From Bryum argenteum (Eukaryota; Streptophyta; Bryopsida; Bryales; Bryaceae), in contig CM073322.1 in assembly GCA_037043015.1 (NCBI GenBank), forward strand, positions 25,572,364 through 25,636,363: 64,000 nucleotides of DNA, written 5' to 3'. Below are positions 1 to 12,370 of the stretch, in pieces. Under the pieces are notes generated by a model. It worked only from the letters and a program-made list of their open reading frames with translations. It searched no databases and was not told the origin of the DNA. The translations under genes and the position numbers were made by a program. Every line of letters starts with the position of its first letter. Position 1 is the stretch's first letter.

Positions 1-607
1 TCCAGGGTCATGTCCCCTGTCACGTTCCGCTGTCGGAGTAACTTAGCTTACAGGATCCCGGACTTTTAGGGCCGTGGACTCTATTTTTATAAGACTTGTA
101 CGCATCACATCATTAGTAAATTAGTGAAGAAAAGGAGTTGTATTTCACGCAGGATTGCCTTGTTCTGTAAGTTCTCCCATTCGAATTTTCAGTTGTTAAT
201 TCCAGTATCCTTCATTTTTGCAAAGACATCGAATTAGTTAATTCTTATGGTAGAGGCCTGAATTTTATTCGTTATACTACCCTCTTTCAATGATATAGCG
301 AGCTGAGTCATTTATGGATATTGGGGTATGTAACTAGATGCTAAATCTCATATTCAAATTCTTCACCATTTGCGAGATCATAACGTGATCAGATGGTAAG
401 ATCTCACTTTATTACCTCGTCTGTGAACTTTCAAAGCTTGACTATTGGCATAAAGTGAACCCAAGTATAAAGATTTCACTTACCAAGCCTTGAACAATGT
501 GCAAGGTATTTAAAAGATTGAATCAATTGGAATGATTAATCATTGATTGAAATAGATCTAGTTATGAATTTTAGAAGTGGAACCAATGGGTGTATCCAAA
601 ACCTCTC
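1..607. other. AT-rich stretch, nothing recognised
   Basis: I see no credible reading frame, RNA gene or repeat boundary here. Base composition resembles the rest of the AT-rich background. Confidence 0.5.
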
Positions 608-721
608 AACCTAAAATATACACAGTAGAAGAGGGAATGTTACAACTTCAAGAGGTATATTAGAACCTAAAATATACACAGTAGAAGAGGAAATGTTACA
701 ACTTCAATATGTGAAGTTGGA
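608..721. repeat. Two-copy direct repeat, period 56 bp
   Basis: A segment containing CCTAAAATATACACAGTAGA begins near 610 and again near 666, almost unchanged, ending in GTTACAACTTCAA each time. Just outside, AAGAGGTATATTA and TAATATACCTCTT form a small inverted pair. This is a simple local duplication. Confidence 0.8.
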
Positions 722-779
722 AGCTATAATATACCTCTTGCTTGAATAGGTCTAGTGAGCGGTTTGAGGTGTTGTGTGG

Positions 780-2110
780 GTTTTGAGCCACCTATTATAC
801 TTGTTATTTAGTGCGTGGATGCAAAGGCCTCTTTGCAGACACGACTAGGAAGGCCCTGTATAACGGTCACTTAGTACACAGATGTGTAGGCTTCTTTTAC
901 CAAACACTTACTGAACGGATGTATGGGCCTTTTAACTACTAACAATCCCTACAAGCTCAATAGGTTTTTTGTTGTTTTAGGCAGACTAGACAAAGGTGTT
1001 AAAATCAGTATTTTGTTGCTTATACAAATTGGTTGTGTGCAACAAATTGGAAAGTCAGATTCTAGTATTAGAGTTTTTTAACGCAAAGTTTAGTTTTCAC
1101 ACCCTAGGCGGAGGGATTTTTATTTTATTGTTTGATTTTTTGCAAAAATATGTTTATAACCAAATCACTACCATACCACCATAGGAGGTTCGGTCTTTAT
1201 CGAACGAATTTTTATTTTTTCTGAAAAAATAAGGTTCGTCTGCCATAAATAGTTATTTTTGAAAATTTGTTCTTTTGTTTTTTTGTATATAATTTCCCAA
1301 CTTTTGGATACTCTTTCGTCACAATAAAGCGGATTTCGGAAATAATATAATTTTCAACTTTTTGTTCCTCTTGGCTTGTAATTTCTGAATTTTTCCGTTT
1401 TTTTTTAAATAGATTTATTTATGATCGAACCTGCTATGGTGGTACGGTATTTGAGTTCCAAAGAGCCCTAAGTCAAAAAAATTACCAATTCTACAAGGGC
1501 AACCTTCAAACTTCATAAGAACATGCTTCAAAGTTTTTGGAAATTTGCGAAAAAAAAAACATTTGCACAAAACTCTGGATGTCATAAACATCCAACGGAC
1601 AATTTTTGGACTAGTGACTAAATAAGCTTATTTATAAGATCGTACGCTTGGAAGTGAAAACGAGTTAGAAAACCTGGTTTACACTTCCGGAAGTGCATAG
1701 AGGTAGAGAATCGCGGTTTTGAGATTTTAAGCTCCAATAACACACAAGGAAATTAAGTGGTTAACTCTTTTCACCTTCGTCACCTAGTATGCGGATAGAG
1801 AGGTCCACAATTACTTGTCACCTTGTACACTAATGCTGAGGCCTTCTTATAACGGTCACTCAGTACACAAATGTGGGACCTCAATAAACATGTATTGAAG
1901 CCTCTTTACAGTCTAATGCTTATCACCTCCTTCACCTAGAATTTCAATACTTGTCACCATCATCACCTAGTACGCACATGCTGGTCACAATACTTGTCAC
2001 TATGATCACTAAGTAAAGCATGTGCAAAAGCCTATATCACTTGTCACACTAGTTGCCTAAAATGCCAACACTTTCAACTAATGCATAGATGTGAGAGCTT
2101 CCTATCTTGC
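780..2110. repeat. Diverged tandem repeat, interrupted by a MITE
   Basis: A loose motif resembling CACTTAGTACACAGATGTG followed by AGGCCTCTTT recurs near 811, 871, 905, 1788, 1828, 1861, 1968 and 2014. Copies are too diverged for a firm period, roughly 40-50 bp. The block is split by the inverted-repeat element at 1171-1447 and by a segment at 1496-1750 that resembles, in reverse orientation, the inside of the TTAA element at 39632-40209. Confidence 0.5.
1171..1447. mobile_element. MITE, family A (TA-flanked, 277 bp)
   Basis: The left end reads CCATACCACCATAGGAGGTT and the right end is its imperfect reverse complement (AACCTGCTATGGTGGTACGG). Both sides carry TA, as expected for Tc1/mariner-type target duplication. 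The interior is AT-rich and non-coding. The same ends occur at 38992-39420, so this is a family and not a chance palindrome. The superfamily assignment rests only on the TA flanks. Confidence 0.75.
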
Positions 2111-2426
2111 TCACACTCCTTATCACTTATCGTCCTTCTTTGAAACTTGAATTTCATATCTTTTATCTACTAATTAACCAAACCACCCTAATAACTAATT
2201 CACATGTATTTTGTTAGCTTCTTCATTGGGTAAGTCCCTTTTACTTAACCTTTCTTTTTGTTTACACCATATAAATGGTGTGTATATTTGTATACAATTC
2301 GTTTGTATGTGTAAATTGAAAATAAGACCTCTACTAGATGTTTCAAGATATTTTCACTTTGATCTTTTCAAGTTGAATTTACATTAACATTTTTAATTCA
2401 TATTCTTGAGGTCCTAAAGGCTACAT

Positions 2427-3668
2427 ATTTGTGTCAGGTGGCATTATGGAGGATTTTGACTCACCTAGAATTTCTCGGTCGGTGGTCCCATCGCCTCTAC
2501 GACTCACTCCACTCGATGAGGTACTTGAGCAACCCAAGCACTATCTACCTGGTTTCGAGTTTTGATTGGTGCATAGACGTCCAAATTGGACCACAGAGCA
2601 CTTTGCACACGTAGCTTCTTGTTTTCCCAGGTGCACTAGTATTGCCTACACACCCCCGTTTTATGGTTGTTTAATGGGCTAAGCTTCCGATGAAGCCTTG
2701 GCCTCTGTCATTTGGAGGGCTACCATTGTTCTATGGTATCCATGAGCGACACCGACCTCCATCGTTTGGTCGTCCGGGAGGCAGCAAGGCCATGTTGACC
2801 GGTGCTGAAGACCGACTCAAACCTTTGGTCCATCCGAAAGGAAAGACCAAGAATATTATTGAGTTTTTGATTGCAGATGGCGTCGAATTGCGCTACTTAG
2901 GTTGGAGCGGCTTTGGATGGTGTGCCATTGATGGTGCCAAATTGCTTCCAACAATTTGTGGCCTTCTTGTGCTATGGAAGGTTTGGAGAACCGAAGATTC
3001 AGTCTATACGGAGGGCTATTGTACCCAATGGAGGCACCATCACCAACAGAACTTCATCCTCTCCAGCATTGCGTCCGGGAGTGACGGTGGAGTGTGCAGG
3101 TGGAAGGGGGAGTACTTTTGGGATACTATTGTTGGATGCAGATGGTTCTCAGTAGCCTTGTCAGTTGTTAAAAAATTTGCAATGCGTTACAGTAGCCTTG
3201 GCGGTTCCAAACAGCAATTTATTTCCATGTGTATCAGGTATCAATCGTTCTACCGTATTTATAAATGAAGTCTACTAACCCACCTGAGGAATCGTTGTAA
3301 TACATTGCTTTGGATCTGATTGAGATTCCTGATGCCACTACCACAGAAATCTTCCGGACAACAAAATTACTAAAGCAAGGCAGTCTTGAGAAAGTCATTC
3401 TTTTAGATGTACCCCGTAAAAAATTTGAAGGTGCTACTCACACTTCAAAATATCAACTTGGTTACATGCAAAAATGGCACACCCAATCTTACCGTGCTCA
3501 TTGTGCACTCAAAAGGCTAGAGATTTAGTGGCATGCGACCCGGTGCTTCACGCATGCTCAGAGCAAACAATGCACTTTCCACCTGCCGAATCCATCCATA
3601 CATATCAGCAAAGACTAAAGTATGTATCCGGTGGAAGCTACCATGTACACCATCTAGAGAGAGTATAG
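2427..3668 (+). other. Cluster of overlapping open frames, not recognised
   Basis: This stretch is richer in GC than its surroundings and holds several overlapping open frames: 2690-3268 (192 codons), 2913-3155 (80 codons) and 3310-3528 (72 codons). I recognise no domain in any of them and see no clear splice joining them. The frame at 2690 gives a plausible protein up to about residue 78, then the frame at 2913 looks more protein-like, which would fit a frameshifted relic. It could equally be chance. Confidence 0.25.
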
Positions 3669-4729
3669 AAGTCCAATCTGAGAGAGAGGAATACTAAGTT
3701 CAAGTTTCTAAAGAACGAGATATTTATCTCAATCTCTTCCACGCACACACAATATAAAGGCACATTGTTGTTAGGGAATTGATGAACCTCTTCTGATGTA
3801 CCACCGCCATGGTCTCCATTTAGAATCTCTTTGTGGTCACTAAGACCAAAAGCATAGTATCTTCGTGCAACCCCCTGGCCCAGAGGGAATTAGAACTCAT
3901 GAGAGCTTTTGACAAACACGGGTATGAATCTACAATTGTCATCTTCATAGCAAGGATCCAACCGTGAACGGAACAACTGGAGCGCTTATAAAGTAAATAT
4001 GGCTAGAACGTAAAGGAAGTGAAACAAGAGATTCAAACAGCACGATCGGTGTGGACCAGTTGCGAAAAAGTCTAAGAAGCCACCAAGTCAAGACCGAGTG
4101 AACAAATCTAGAATTAACCTCGAAGATTCACAATCGTTAAACATAATCTGAGCGAGTGACTCGGGAGCCCTGAGAGCTCAAATCAAATTGTATGAAGTTA
4201 TTATTGTTTATGGCTTGGAGGCAAGGTTACATTAACGAATGTTTCTATTCGTTTTGATTCTACAAGTGTTTGAAATGGGATTTCTTTGGTATAGTTTCCA
4301 TTGTCCCGCAAATTTTCGGAAATAGCCGATCAGAATGTAGTTCGATGGGAAAGGGACATTGTTGTTTCCATTAGCTTATACAACTTCTCACTACATTTGT
4401 ATAACCACAGCAGGAACGTAGACAACAATTTTCAAAAACATTCTACCTACAACTTCTCATTGAATTTCTGAATGATATAAGCTCATTTTGATGATCAAAG
4501 TATTCACAAACCGAATAATGTGCATTTGATCACTTTCTTCAATTCTATCTTAGAACTTTTAAGATGCAACTTTGAAACATATTTAAAACATTTCAAGATA
4601 TTGTCAAAAGAGATTCTTTAAATGCAAGTTGTAACATCGATTAAAGGAGAATTCATGCCAAATTAACAAAACCTCGTGTACCCTAGGGCTTAATGGATAC
4701 TTGCCGGTTCTGCGATGCTGTGTGCTTTG
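3669..4729. other. Intergenic, nothing recognised
   Basis: No open frame of note, repeat boundary or RNA gene was seen. Confidence 0.5.
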
Positions 4730-4805
4730 TTACAGAGAATTTTAAGATGCGTCTTGGGTACTAGAAATTTCTAGTACCCAATATGCATCTTAAAATTCTC
4801 TGTAA
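4730..4805. repeat. 76-bp near-perfect palindrome
   Basis: The sequence from TTACAGAGAATTTTAAGATG at the left folds onto CATCTTAAAATTCTCTGTAA at the right, with a centre at CTAGAAATTTCTAG. Arms are about 38 nt with only a few mismatches (GCGTCTT opposite AATATGC) and essentially no loop. It could form a cruciform in DNA or a hairpin in RNA. I see no evidence of a gene. Confidence 0.85.
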
Positions 4806-5302
4806 CTATCTTTGAAAATTTGAGAAGCTTCTAGTAAATCGTGTGCATTTCTATTTCTCGTACACTAATATGACCATATGGTTCATGATAGTCATAAAAT
4901 AAACAAGTACCCTGGAAAACGAACTATAGCACTCGTGACGAGATGAGGTGTTGAAAAGCTACAAATATATTGGAAAGCATGCTCTTGAGGTTTACGCCAG
5001 TACTGTAGCATTATACTGTAAGCAACAATGGTATGGAGCATTCACAAGTGTGCGCAACATGAACCTTGTTGCCTTAGAATACAAAAAAGTGTCAAAACTT
5101 AAAAAGGGAAACTCGTACAAGAAAAAATGGCACAGATTGTGAGGGCACCACCTTACAAGCAAGGCTGCGTTTCGAATCCACACCTTCCGTCACTTTTCTA
5201 ATCTATTACAAAAGCAAAAGCCTCCTAGAACTGTGAGCTATTTACTTCAGTAGGTCCGGAACATCGATCCTCCTCCTGAACCTTGACTTCTCGCAGAACT
5301 CC
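4806..5302. other. 3' flank of the eIF4A-III gene
   Basis: This lies downstream of the eIF4A-III stop (that gene reads leftwards) and probably includes its 3' UTR. Two opposing short frames at 4948-5183 overlap each other; neither looks like a protein I know. Confidence 0.4.
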
Positions 5303-8053
5303 TCATATCAAATCAGCTACATTCATTGGCATTTCATCGATTTGTGTACTGTAATACTGCTCTATATCTCGCAAAATTCGGATGTCGTCACTTCTTACAA
5401 AATTGATAGCCACACCCTGTCCATTCAATAGTAAACGATTAGCTCAAATAACTATGGATACCATACGATACATTGCTCAATAGAACGAACTTCAAGGTAA
5501 GTACCTTCCGTCCAAATCGCCCTGAGCGACCAATGCGGTGAATGTAGAGCTCACGGTTATTGGGAAGGTCGTAGTTGATTACCAAAGACACCTGCCAGAG
5601 AGAATGATGTCAGTAAGATCCTCGACTATGCCACTATCATCAGGGATTAGCTGTGATTATTTCCAACAGAGAGCAAAGAGCACTCACTTGTTGCACATCA
5701 AGTCCACGAGCCCAAACATCAGTTGTGATGAGAACTCTTGTTGTGCCAGAACGGAACTCGGCCATGATTGCATCACGCTCCTTTTGAGGCATGTCACCAT
5801 GCATTGCAGACACAGTGAAGTTGTTACTTCTCATCTTCTCTGTTAGCCAATCCACCTGCATGAAACAATATTTTCACCAACTTAAGAACCCGATGACCGA
5901 TATGTTCTCTGTTGATCCAAAAGCTCAGGAAAAAAAGAAACTGTCAAGATTTACCAACCTTCCGCTTGGTGTTGCAGAAAATCACGGCCTGGGTAATTGT
6001 GAGTGTATCGTAGAGATCGCACAATGTATCAAACTTCCACTCCTCTCTCTCAACAGCGACAAAAAACTGTTTGATTCCCTGTAGAAGAGCATTCAATGAA
6101 AAATTGTCAGGTATATCAAACGTACATACAAGAGAGGCAGTTTCGCACCGGCTTCTGGACATATAACTTGCCCCGGAACCCAAAATAAGATGCTCATCAA
6201 CAAGAACTTATCAAGCTAGGAGGATTTAAGGATTGAGACCTTACCTCCAAAGTCAACTCATCACGTTTCACCAGAATTCGAACAGGGTCGGTCATGAATT
6301 TGTTTGTCATCTCCAAAATCTCATGAGGCAAAGTTGCTGATACTAATACAACCTGCAAGGAACGTTAACAAAATAATTAGTCTCTCCCTAACACCTAAGC
6401 AACTTGCTTCAGACACCTGAATTGTTCCCATGTTCACAAATCAAACCGTGGGATTAGCGTTTCTGAAATCGACAATAAAGCCAACTACAACAAGAGAATC
6501 TGGAATCATGATCAATTTCAACATATAACCTGGGATCCGATCCACATGACTGGACGAATACAAAATCTTTGCCTTGCATAGCATAGCATTAATCTGGGGA
6601 AGGCATCACGAACAGTCTCATCAAACTATGAGAGTCCGAAATTTGCAGCTATGTAAGACTCGTGTCAGATAATCACCTGTAGTTCAGGAGGGAGATAACG
6701 ATAAACATCATAAATTTGGTCCTTGAATCCTCTGCTGAGCATCTCATCCGATTCATCCTGACATATTTACCAGGCATCAAAAGCGTCAGAAAGTGTGAAT
6801 CTAATCATAGATTTATGACAAACTACAAAAGGAGTTTTCAGCAGATAAAGCTCCGAATTCAGATCAAGTGTTATTCAATTGATCGATACATGAAGAGATT
6901 ATTAAACACTTTGATCAGTATCTGACTGCAAGCGATACGCAATTAATTGGAAAACCATAGGCTAAAATCAGTCTACTTTATCGTCTCGTGACGGAAAAAA
7001 TCAGAGACAAGTCCATACCAAAATAAGCAACTTGATCGACCGCGTCCTCAAAGTTCTTCTCTTTATCATGTCATATACACGTCCCGGTGTTCCAGATACC
7101 ACATGCACACCATACTCGAGCTTCCGGATATCTTCCCCAATGCTCTTGCCACCGATACAAGCATGAGCTTGCACATTCATAAAGTCTCCGATGGCGAGAA
7201 TCACCTTCTCAGTTTGCGCAGCAAGCTCCCTGGTTGGTGACAATATGAGAGCCTGCACCCTTTTGACACCAATAAAAAAGGTCAGAAAACGGACAATTCA
7301 TTTTAAAAATTTCGTTGAGGTAAAGTTCCAGAGCATAACTTCAGGAGAGAAGAACTACGACACAGTTACCAGTAGAATGAGGCACAATCTAACTAAATAA
7401 CTAACTACGATAGGCTTAACCCGCAAACGGCCGACCAAGCCCCTCTGGATGCTTTCCATGCTCATCAGTCTACTTTTAGAAGAAGCCCCTCCAACATAAA
7501 ATTTCCGTGTACTTATAAACGAAGCCCCTCCAGCAAACTATTCAGTGTACTTTTGAAAGTGGCCCCTCATGCATGCTTTTCAGTGTACTTTTGAGAGGAG
7601 TGAGCACCTAAGGATTGATAAAAAGCCAATTCTAGTCTATTAGGAAAGCGACTAGAAACCAATATCGAAGCTCCTGCATAACCTCCATCAGAGAATGGAA
7701 AGTCGATTATAAGCAATTTGATGAAGATTAGGAAAAGAGACTCACTCACGAGTTGCAGTGTCAATCATTTGACACACAGCGAGGGCGATCATTGATGTTT
7801 TTCCCGTGCCGGACTGAGCCTGAGCAATCGCGTCACGACCACTAATGATAGGCATCACGGCTCGCTGTTGAATAGCAGACGGCTTTTCAAACCCGTACGC
7901 ATAGATACCGCGCAACAGATCCTCCCGAATGCCCATCTGGTCAAAGCTGGAGATCACCTCCACCCCGGCACTCGTCTCGAAGACGGTATTTTCGCCTTCC
8001 TCGAGCTCTTCTCGCCCCATCCGATTCTTCGGCCCTCCCGCCGTGGCCGCCAT
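5303..8053 (-). CDS. EIF4A3: eIF4A-III, DEAD-box RNA helicase of the exon junction complex
   Basis: ATP-dependent RNA clamp that anchors the exon junction complex on spliced mRNA in the nucleus. Eight exons on the minus strand: 8053-7746, 7259-7019, 6757-6677, 6352-6245, 6078-5959, 5855-5688, 5591-5505, 5416-5303. All junctions are GT-AG, and the sum is 1227 nt, giving 408 aa, the usual plant length. Visible motifs: Q motif [10 protein letters not shown] (about 54-63), Walker A AQSGTGKT (79-86), PTRELA, TPGR, DESD (184-187; eIF4A-III-type in plants, not DEAD), SAT (215-217), ARGLD and [10 protein letters not shown] (360-369). It ends in MNVADLI, the family C-terminus. I chose the ATG at 8053 over an in-frame ATG five codons upstream because the family begins with MAA. 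It appears intact and functional. Confidence 0.97.
7436..7597. repeat. Four degenerate ~40-bp repeats inside eIF4A-III intron 1
   Basis: Four diverged units begin with AAGCCCCTC or a close variant and end with CAGTGTACTTTTGA or similar: about 7436-7481, 7483-7520, 7521-7558 and 7559-7597. They lie wholly in the first intron. No function can be read from them. Confidence 0.7.
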
Positions 8054-8300
8054 TGCTACTACTATCAATCAGAAGCGCACCGCTCTACAATAAAAGCACC
8101 ATGTCAATCGCCAAAACCCTAAACCGCGCCAAACCCTTTCCGAAAACGCAATACGGCCTAAAATGCCTCGAGTCAGACCTCAAAAAGAAGCGAACGACAG
8201 GAATTGGAAAAAGTGCAGCAAGACTTACAAGATGATTGTGATTGAAACCGCAGATGAAACCCTAGATTAGTCGGTTGATCACTACTTCGGTGACTGTCGA
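8054..8300 (-). promoter_or_regulatory. eIF4A-III leader and promoter with telo boxes
   Basis: Immediately upstream of the eIF4A-III start. AAACCCTAA (telo box) is at 8114-8122, with a second AAACCCTA near 8257. Telo boxes are typical of plant promoters and leaders of translation and RNA-processing genes. No clear TATA box was seen, which fits a housekeeping gene. The exact transcription start is not visible. Confidence 0.55.
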
Positions 8301-9436
8301 CGACAATGAAGAGTCTCAAACAGAAATGGGTTGCTCAACCCTACGAGAGAGTTCGATTACCCGGTTCTTCGTGCCCAGGTATCAGCTCCGGGTACCTTTG
8401 TGCCGGATATAGATCGAGAGCTTGTTGAGGTATCATCTACGGTGACGTACCAAATAGTCGAATGAAAATTTAAAATAGGTAAAATAGGTTAAATTGGGGA
8501 GAAATTTATGATACTTTTGCTTTTGATAGCTTTTGCATTTATTAACTAACACCCGAGTCAACCAGTTGAATTTATCCCACTTTTAAGGAATATTTTACAG
8601 ATAAGTGAATGCATTTTTGGAGATTGTATATAGATTGAACACATGGCTACTTTACAAAATATGAGAAGCTTGACACCACTTCAAGCACTTCGGTAACCCT
8701 ATTAGAGGTTGAGAATTGGCGACTCAAAGTTGAAGACTTAGGAGAGATGGGTATGCCTTTTGAGCAGTATTCTACCTTTTGAGTGTCTCTAAGGTATGGA
8801 TGGACTACATTTTAATCATTGTATCTCGAAAACCTTTATATTTTTGTAAAGAAACTCTTATATATTTTAAATAATTAAAATAATAAAATCTTTAGTAACT
8901 AAATTGAAGATTTGTAACCATGTACCATGTCTTCAGATACCCGATTTGGCATTTTAAAAGCCGTATCCTTATCAATAAAATGTCAAATCCGCCTTATTAA
9001 TAAAATGTCAAATCCGCCTGATCCAAATCAGTCGTCATGCTTCAACTAGTTGTCTGGAATATTTGTTATTAACAACCAATATTTGAGCCAAGAGTTGAAG
9101 TACAAAAAACTCTTCGAGACCAAGTGAATCCGGTATTTAACGTATGAGGACCAAAATGTATAATTTGAATAGTCCTACTAAAAGACAAGCCCACCTCTCT
9201 TCGGCCCTTAACCTTTAATTTCCACATCTTAAAATCTAGTAGACTTATTTGAGTGCTTAAAATGGTGTTCAACTTCTCACATGTCATACAATAGCAATAC
9301 AATAGCCTTGTGTTCAATCTATATACAATTTGCAAAAGCCGGATTGACTCATATGTAGAATTTTTATCAAAATAGAGGTAAAGTCAACACGTTCACACAA
9401 ATATTGGTTCTCGACAGTTGAATCATATCAAACTAG
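8301..9436. other. Intergenic AT-rich DNA
   Basis: Only a two-copy 24-bp repeat (AATAAAATGTCAAATCCGCC) near 8971-9020 stands out. The 88-codon minus-strand frame at 9069-9335 resembles nothing I know. Confidence 0.5.
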
Positions 9437-9830
9437 AGTGCGTTTGGCAGCCACCCAAATATCATGATATTTTACCCACTATCAAGATATTAACAAAATT
9501 GCAATATTTGTGAGTGACCATCCGTTTAGCAACTTTTCATTTTCATAGTAAATATCATGATATTTCCAAAAATCATAACCTCTCATTAGAAATCAAGATA
9601 TTTTCATAATCACAATATTGCCCTTGATCATCGATTTGACAACCCTTCATTAGTACGATATAATGATCTTCTAAAAAATCATGACCTTTTATGGCGAATT
9701 AAGTTATTGCCAAAATTGCAATTTTCACTAACGACCACCCGTTTGGCAACCTATGATTATCATGATATGATAATCATAGATCATCTTGTCCCAAAATTTG
9801 GGATTTTACATAGGAAATGAAAATGTAGGT
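9437..9830. repeat. Tandem array of ~109-bp AT-rich units (MITE-like)
   Basis: A motif like ACCACCCGTTTGGCAACC recurs near 9440 (GTGCGTTTGGCAGCCACCC), 9522, 9631 and 9740, about 109 bp apart, with CATGATAT palindromes between them. The GTGCGTTTGG phrase resembles ends of plant hAT or Harbinger MITEs, so this may be a nested or amplified MITE. Copies are about 60-75 percent alike by eye. Confidence 0.6.
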
Positions 9831-10849
9831 TTAGACCTCAATATTTTAGCCTTTGTCTTTCAATGTTCGCCTTCACCTTTATATGCCCTTTGCTGTAAGT
9901 TGTTTTTGTGGCTATACCTGTCGCATTCATATCTCTTCGGCCTTTGACTCAAGATGCATTTTCATTCATGCCCTTAGCCCTCTCTTCCTCCCACTATGTC
10001 CACTTCTTTTCTATTGTAATCCGAAAACAAATGTCAAGTGTAACACGGAACGTTCAAGTGCCCTTGCTTCCCACCATGTCTTCCAATGCGACCCCTGCTC
10101 CTATTGTAGCCCTGAAGTAGAAGGCATGCGCATCATGGAACACTCAGCACAACACGTGCCTTCTTCGTTCCTTGTGGAATGTTTGAATGACAACCTTGGT
10201 AGTAATAACGCTACTTTCAAGCGTGCAGGACACACATTATGCGCGATTTCTTGGAGATGATGGGACGCTTCTTATTACAAAGTTCATTTAATAGACGATA
10301 CCGCGCGGTAAGCTCGCCATGTTGTAGCTTTCTTTTGTTGATTACAATGCTTGTTAGTATAAATGAAAGTTTTGTGGTTTATGTAAAGAACGTGATAAGG
10401 ACACCAATCACTTGAACATAATTTATTTGAATTTGGCCATTGGCTATTACTTTTTTTTGGTATGTTTGTCTTCATTGTCATGCTAAAAATTCAATTTTGA
10501 AGGATCAAGATCATATGCCATCATGCTGTACATCAAATCTTTGTGTAAGATTTTTGTTGTACTCATGTTGATCCATTCTTCCTTTAATTCTGCCAGACAT
10601 GTCGGGGCCTTGGAATGTCATACAAACCTACAACTTGATTGAACCACCACCAAATTTTACAGTCTATTTTACTCGTCTTAAATCGCGACTCTTGTTAACA
10701 GAGATCCAACATCAATTGCGACCATCTGAGCAAAATGAATTCACCTTTCTCTTGTTACAGAAGATGACGTGTTTCCAATCATCAATGGTCCAATGCTCAT
10801 GCCCACTAGCAAATTCAAGTCAACCCTTGATGTATCTCTCGTTCAGTTT
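9831..10849. other. Intergenic, unassigned short frames
   Basis: Frames at 9853-10260 (135 codons, Cys-rich) and 10599-10883 (94 codons) are open but show no domain I recognise. I do not call genes here. Confidence 0.4.
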
Positions 10850-11156
10850 TGGTTTCTTGTGCTTTCGACTTCAATCGCGTTGAACATAAGTCCCTTCTCA
10901 CAATATCAACAATTACAATTACTTGACATTCCTCACGTACATATTTGGTAGCCTGTGTTGCAGTTTCAAACCCTCCTGACGTGATAGTTCTAATGCATGC
11001 TCTCTTCTGTGTATTAGACAATGCTTCTGGTCTACCTCCACTACTAGTAGGAATATTATACAATCTCGTTCTTCCCATTCTTGCAACATGACTTTGAGAC
11101 ACTTGCAGTTCACTTGTTACATCCCTGATGGACTTACGAGCTTGGAACTTCACCAA
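10850..11156 (-). pseudogene. Tc1/mariner transposase N-terminal fragment
   Basis: The minus-strand frame shows a Tc1-type paired-like double HTH. A first helix region (SIRDVTSELQVSQSHVARM) is followed by a GGRPEALSNTQKRACIR linker and second HTH (SGGFETATQATKYVREE), ending at an LRSTRLKSKA-like stretch. This is the DNA-binding half of the transposase. The DDE catalytic domain is missing, since the frame runs out and nothing follows downstream. It is a dead fragment. No inverted ends could be placed. Confidence 0.7.
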
Positions 11157-11815
11157 GATTATAGAATTATCAAGGAAGTACGAGCACTTACAAAAAGCTC
11201 CTCGAAGTACATTATGGTGTGTAATTAAAATCTACTCAAGATGTGATGTGTATGGAGCTTTGAATTAGTACATTGGAGTACAATATATCCAAGCAAATTT
11301 GGGCTCATGAGTTTTCAATACATTTTTAAAATGCAAAACACATGTCTCGACTGAAGAGTTTTCAGTGGCATATAGAACTGAATTGTAGCATGAGTTTAAA
11401 TTAGGACAATTTTCTCTAATTATATCCCTTGTATGTGTCAATGTAAACTTTATTAATAGTTCATGAACTCCATGATGTATCTCCTCTATCTTGAAAACAA
11501 TGATTTTATGTAATGAGTTGGTAGAAAAATTGAGTTTAGGAAATTAGCATCTGAATCAAGTGTAATTTGGGGATTTTCATCTTCTATTTGTCTCTTGTGT
11601 AAGTTGTGTATAGAATTGGGTGTGTAAGGGGTGGAACTGAGCTACTTTCTTTGACTTTTGTGCGGAATATTGGCAAGCATCTCTGCATGAGTAATGCTCT
11701 ATTGATCCAAGTGGATTGGTGAGCAATATAGCAATACAAAGATTCTCAAACATGCTTTGAATTGGATTTAATATATATCTATACTATTTTAATATTATCT
11801 TTGTATCTTGAGTAG
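11157..11815. other. Intergenic, nothing recognised
   Basis: AT-rich, with no supported features. Confidence 0.45.
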
Positions 11816-12370
11816 GTGATAGCTTTTGATTTATCATATTGACTTAACTTGACCTAGTAACTAAAACTATTGATATGTGACATTTCACACAATACGATGG
11901 ACTACTTAGCTTTTCCTCGCTGAATCTCTATATTACGTGTGATTTCAAGTTGAGCAAACTTCTTACCACAATAATATGAAGGTATGTATGTATATAGAAA
12001 TATAAGTACACTTGGAAATTGTATTGCATGTTTTTTTACTCTTAAACCCAATGACCACTTAATATGGTAACTGTCCATTGTACATGCTATTGATACAATG
12101 CAATTTGAGTTATATCTAGTGTTCTAAGAATACGTGACTAGTTATGGTCAATGGGTCAAGATAAGTCAATTAGCATTTGCAAAACTATCACCTAATGAAA
12201 CTGCAAAGATACTATTTTAGGTATAATCATGTATAAAGATAAACATAATTATGTATAAAGATAATTAGGTCATACACATAAATATGTATAAAGATAAACA
12301 TGTCATACCTTTAGTCTAGTGTCTATAAAATCCTATATAGATTATGGCAAATGTTTTGTACATCAACATA
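11816..12370. repeat. Diverged fragments of the 'CTATTGACC' repeat family
   Basis: Two fragments match the larger repeats further right: 11820-11990 resembles 17660-17760 (shared CACAATACGA, then ACTACT, then TTTTCC), and 12080-12370 resembles 15030-15150 (shared TCAAGATAAGTCAATTAGC-like text and CACCTAAT). Near 12220-12300, ATGTATAAAGATAAACATAA repeats three times. The family probably derives from a copia LTR. Confidence 0.5.

Noticed and set aside
2913..3155. 80-codon frame as a gene
   Set aside because: No domain and several competing frames in the same stretch.
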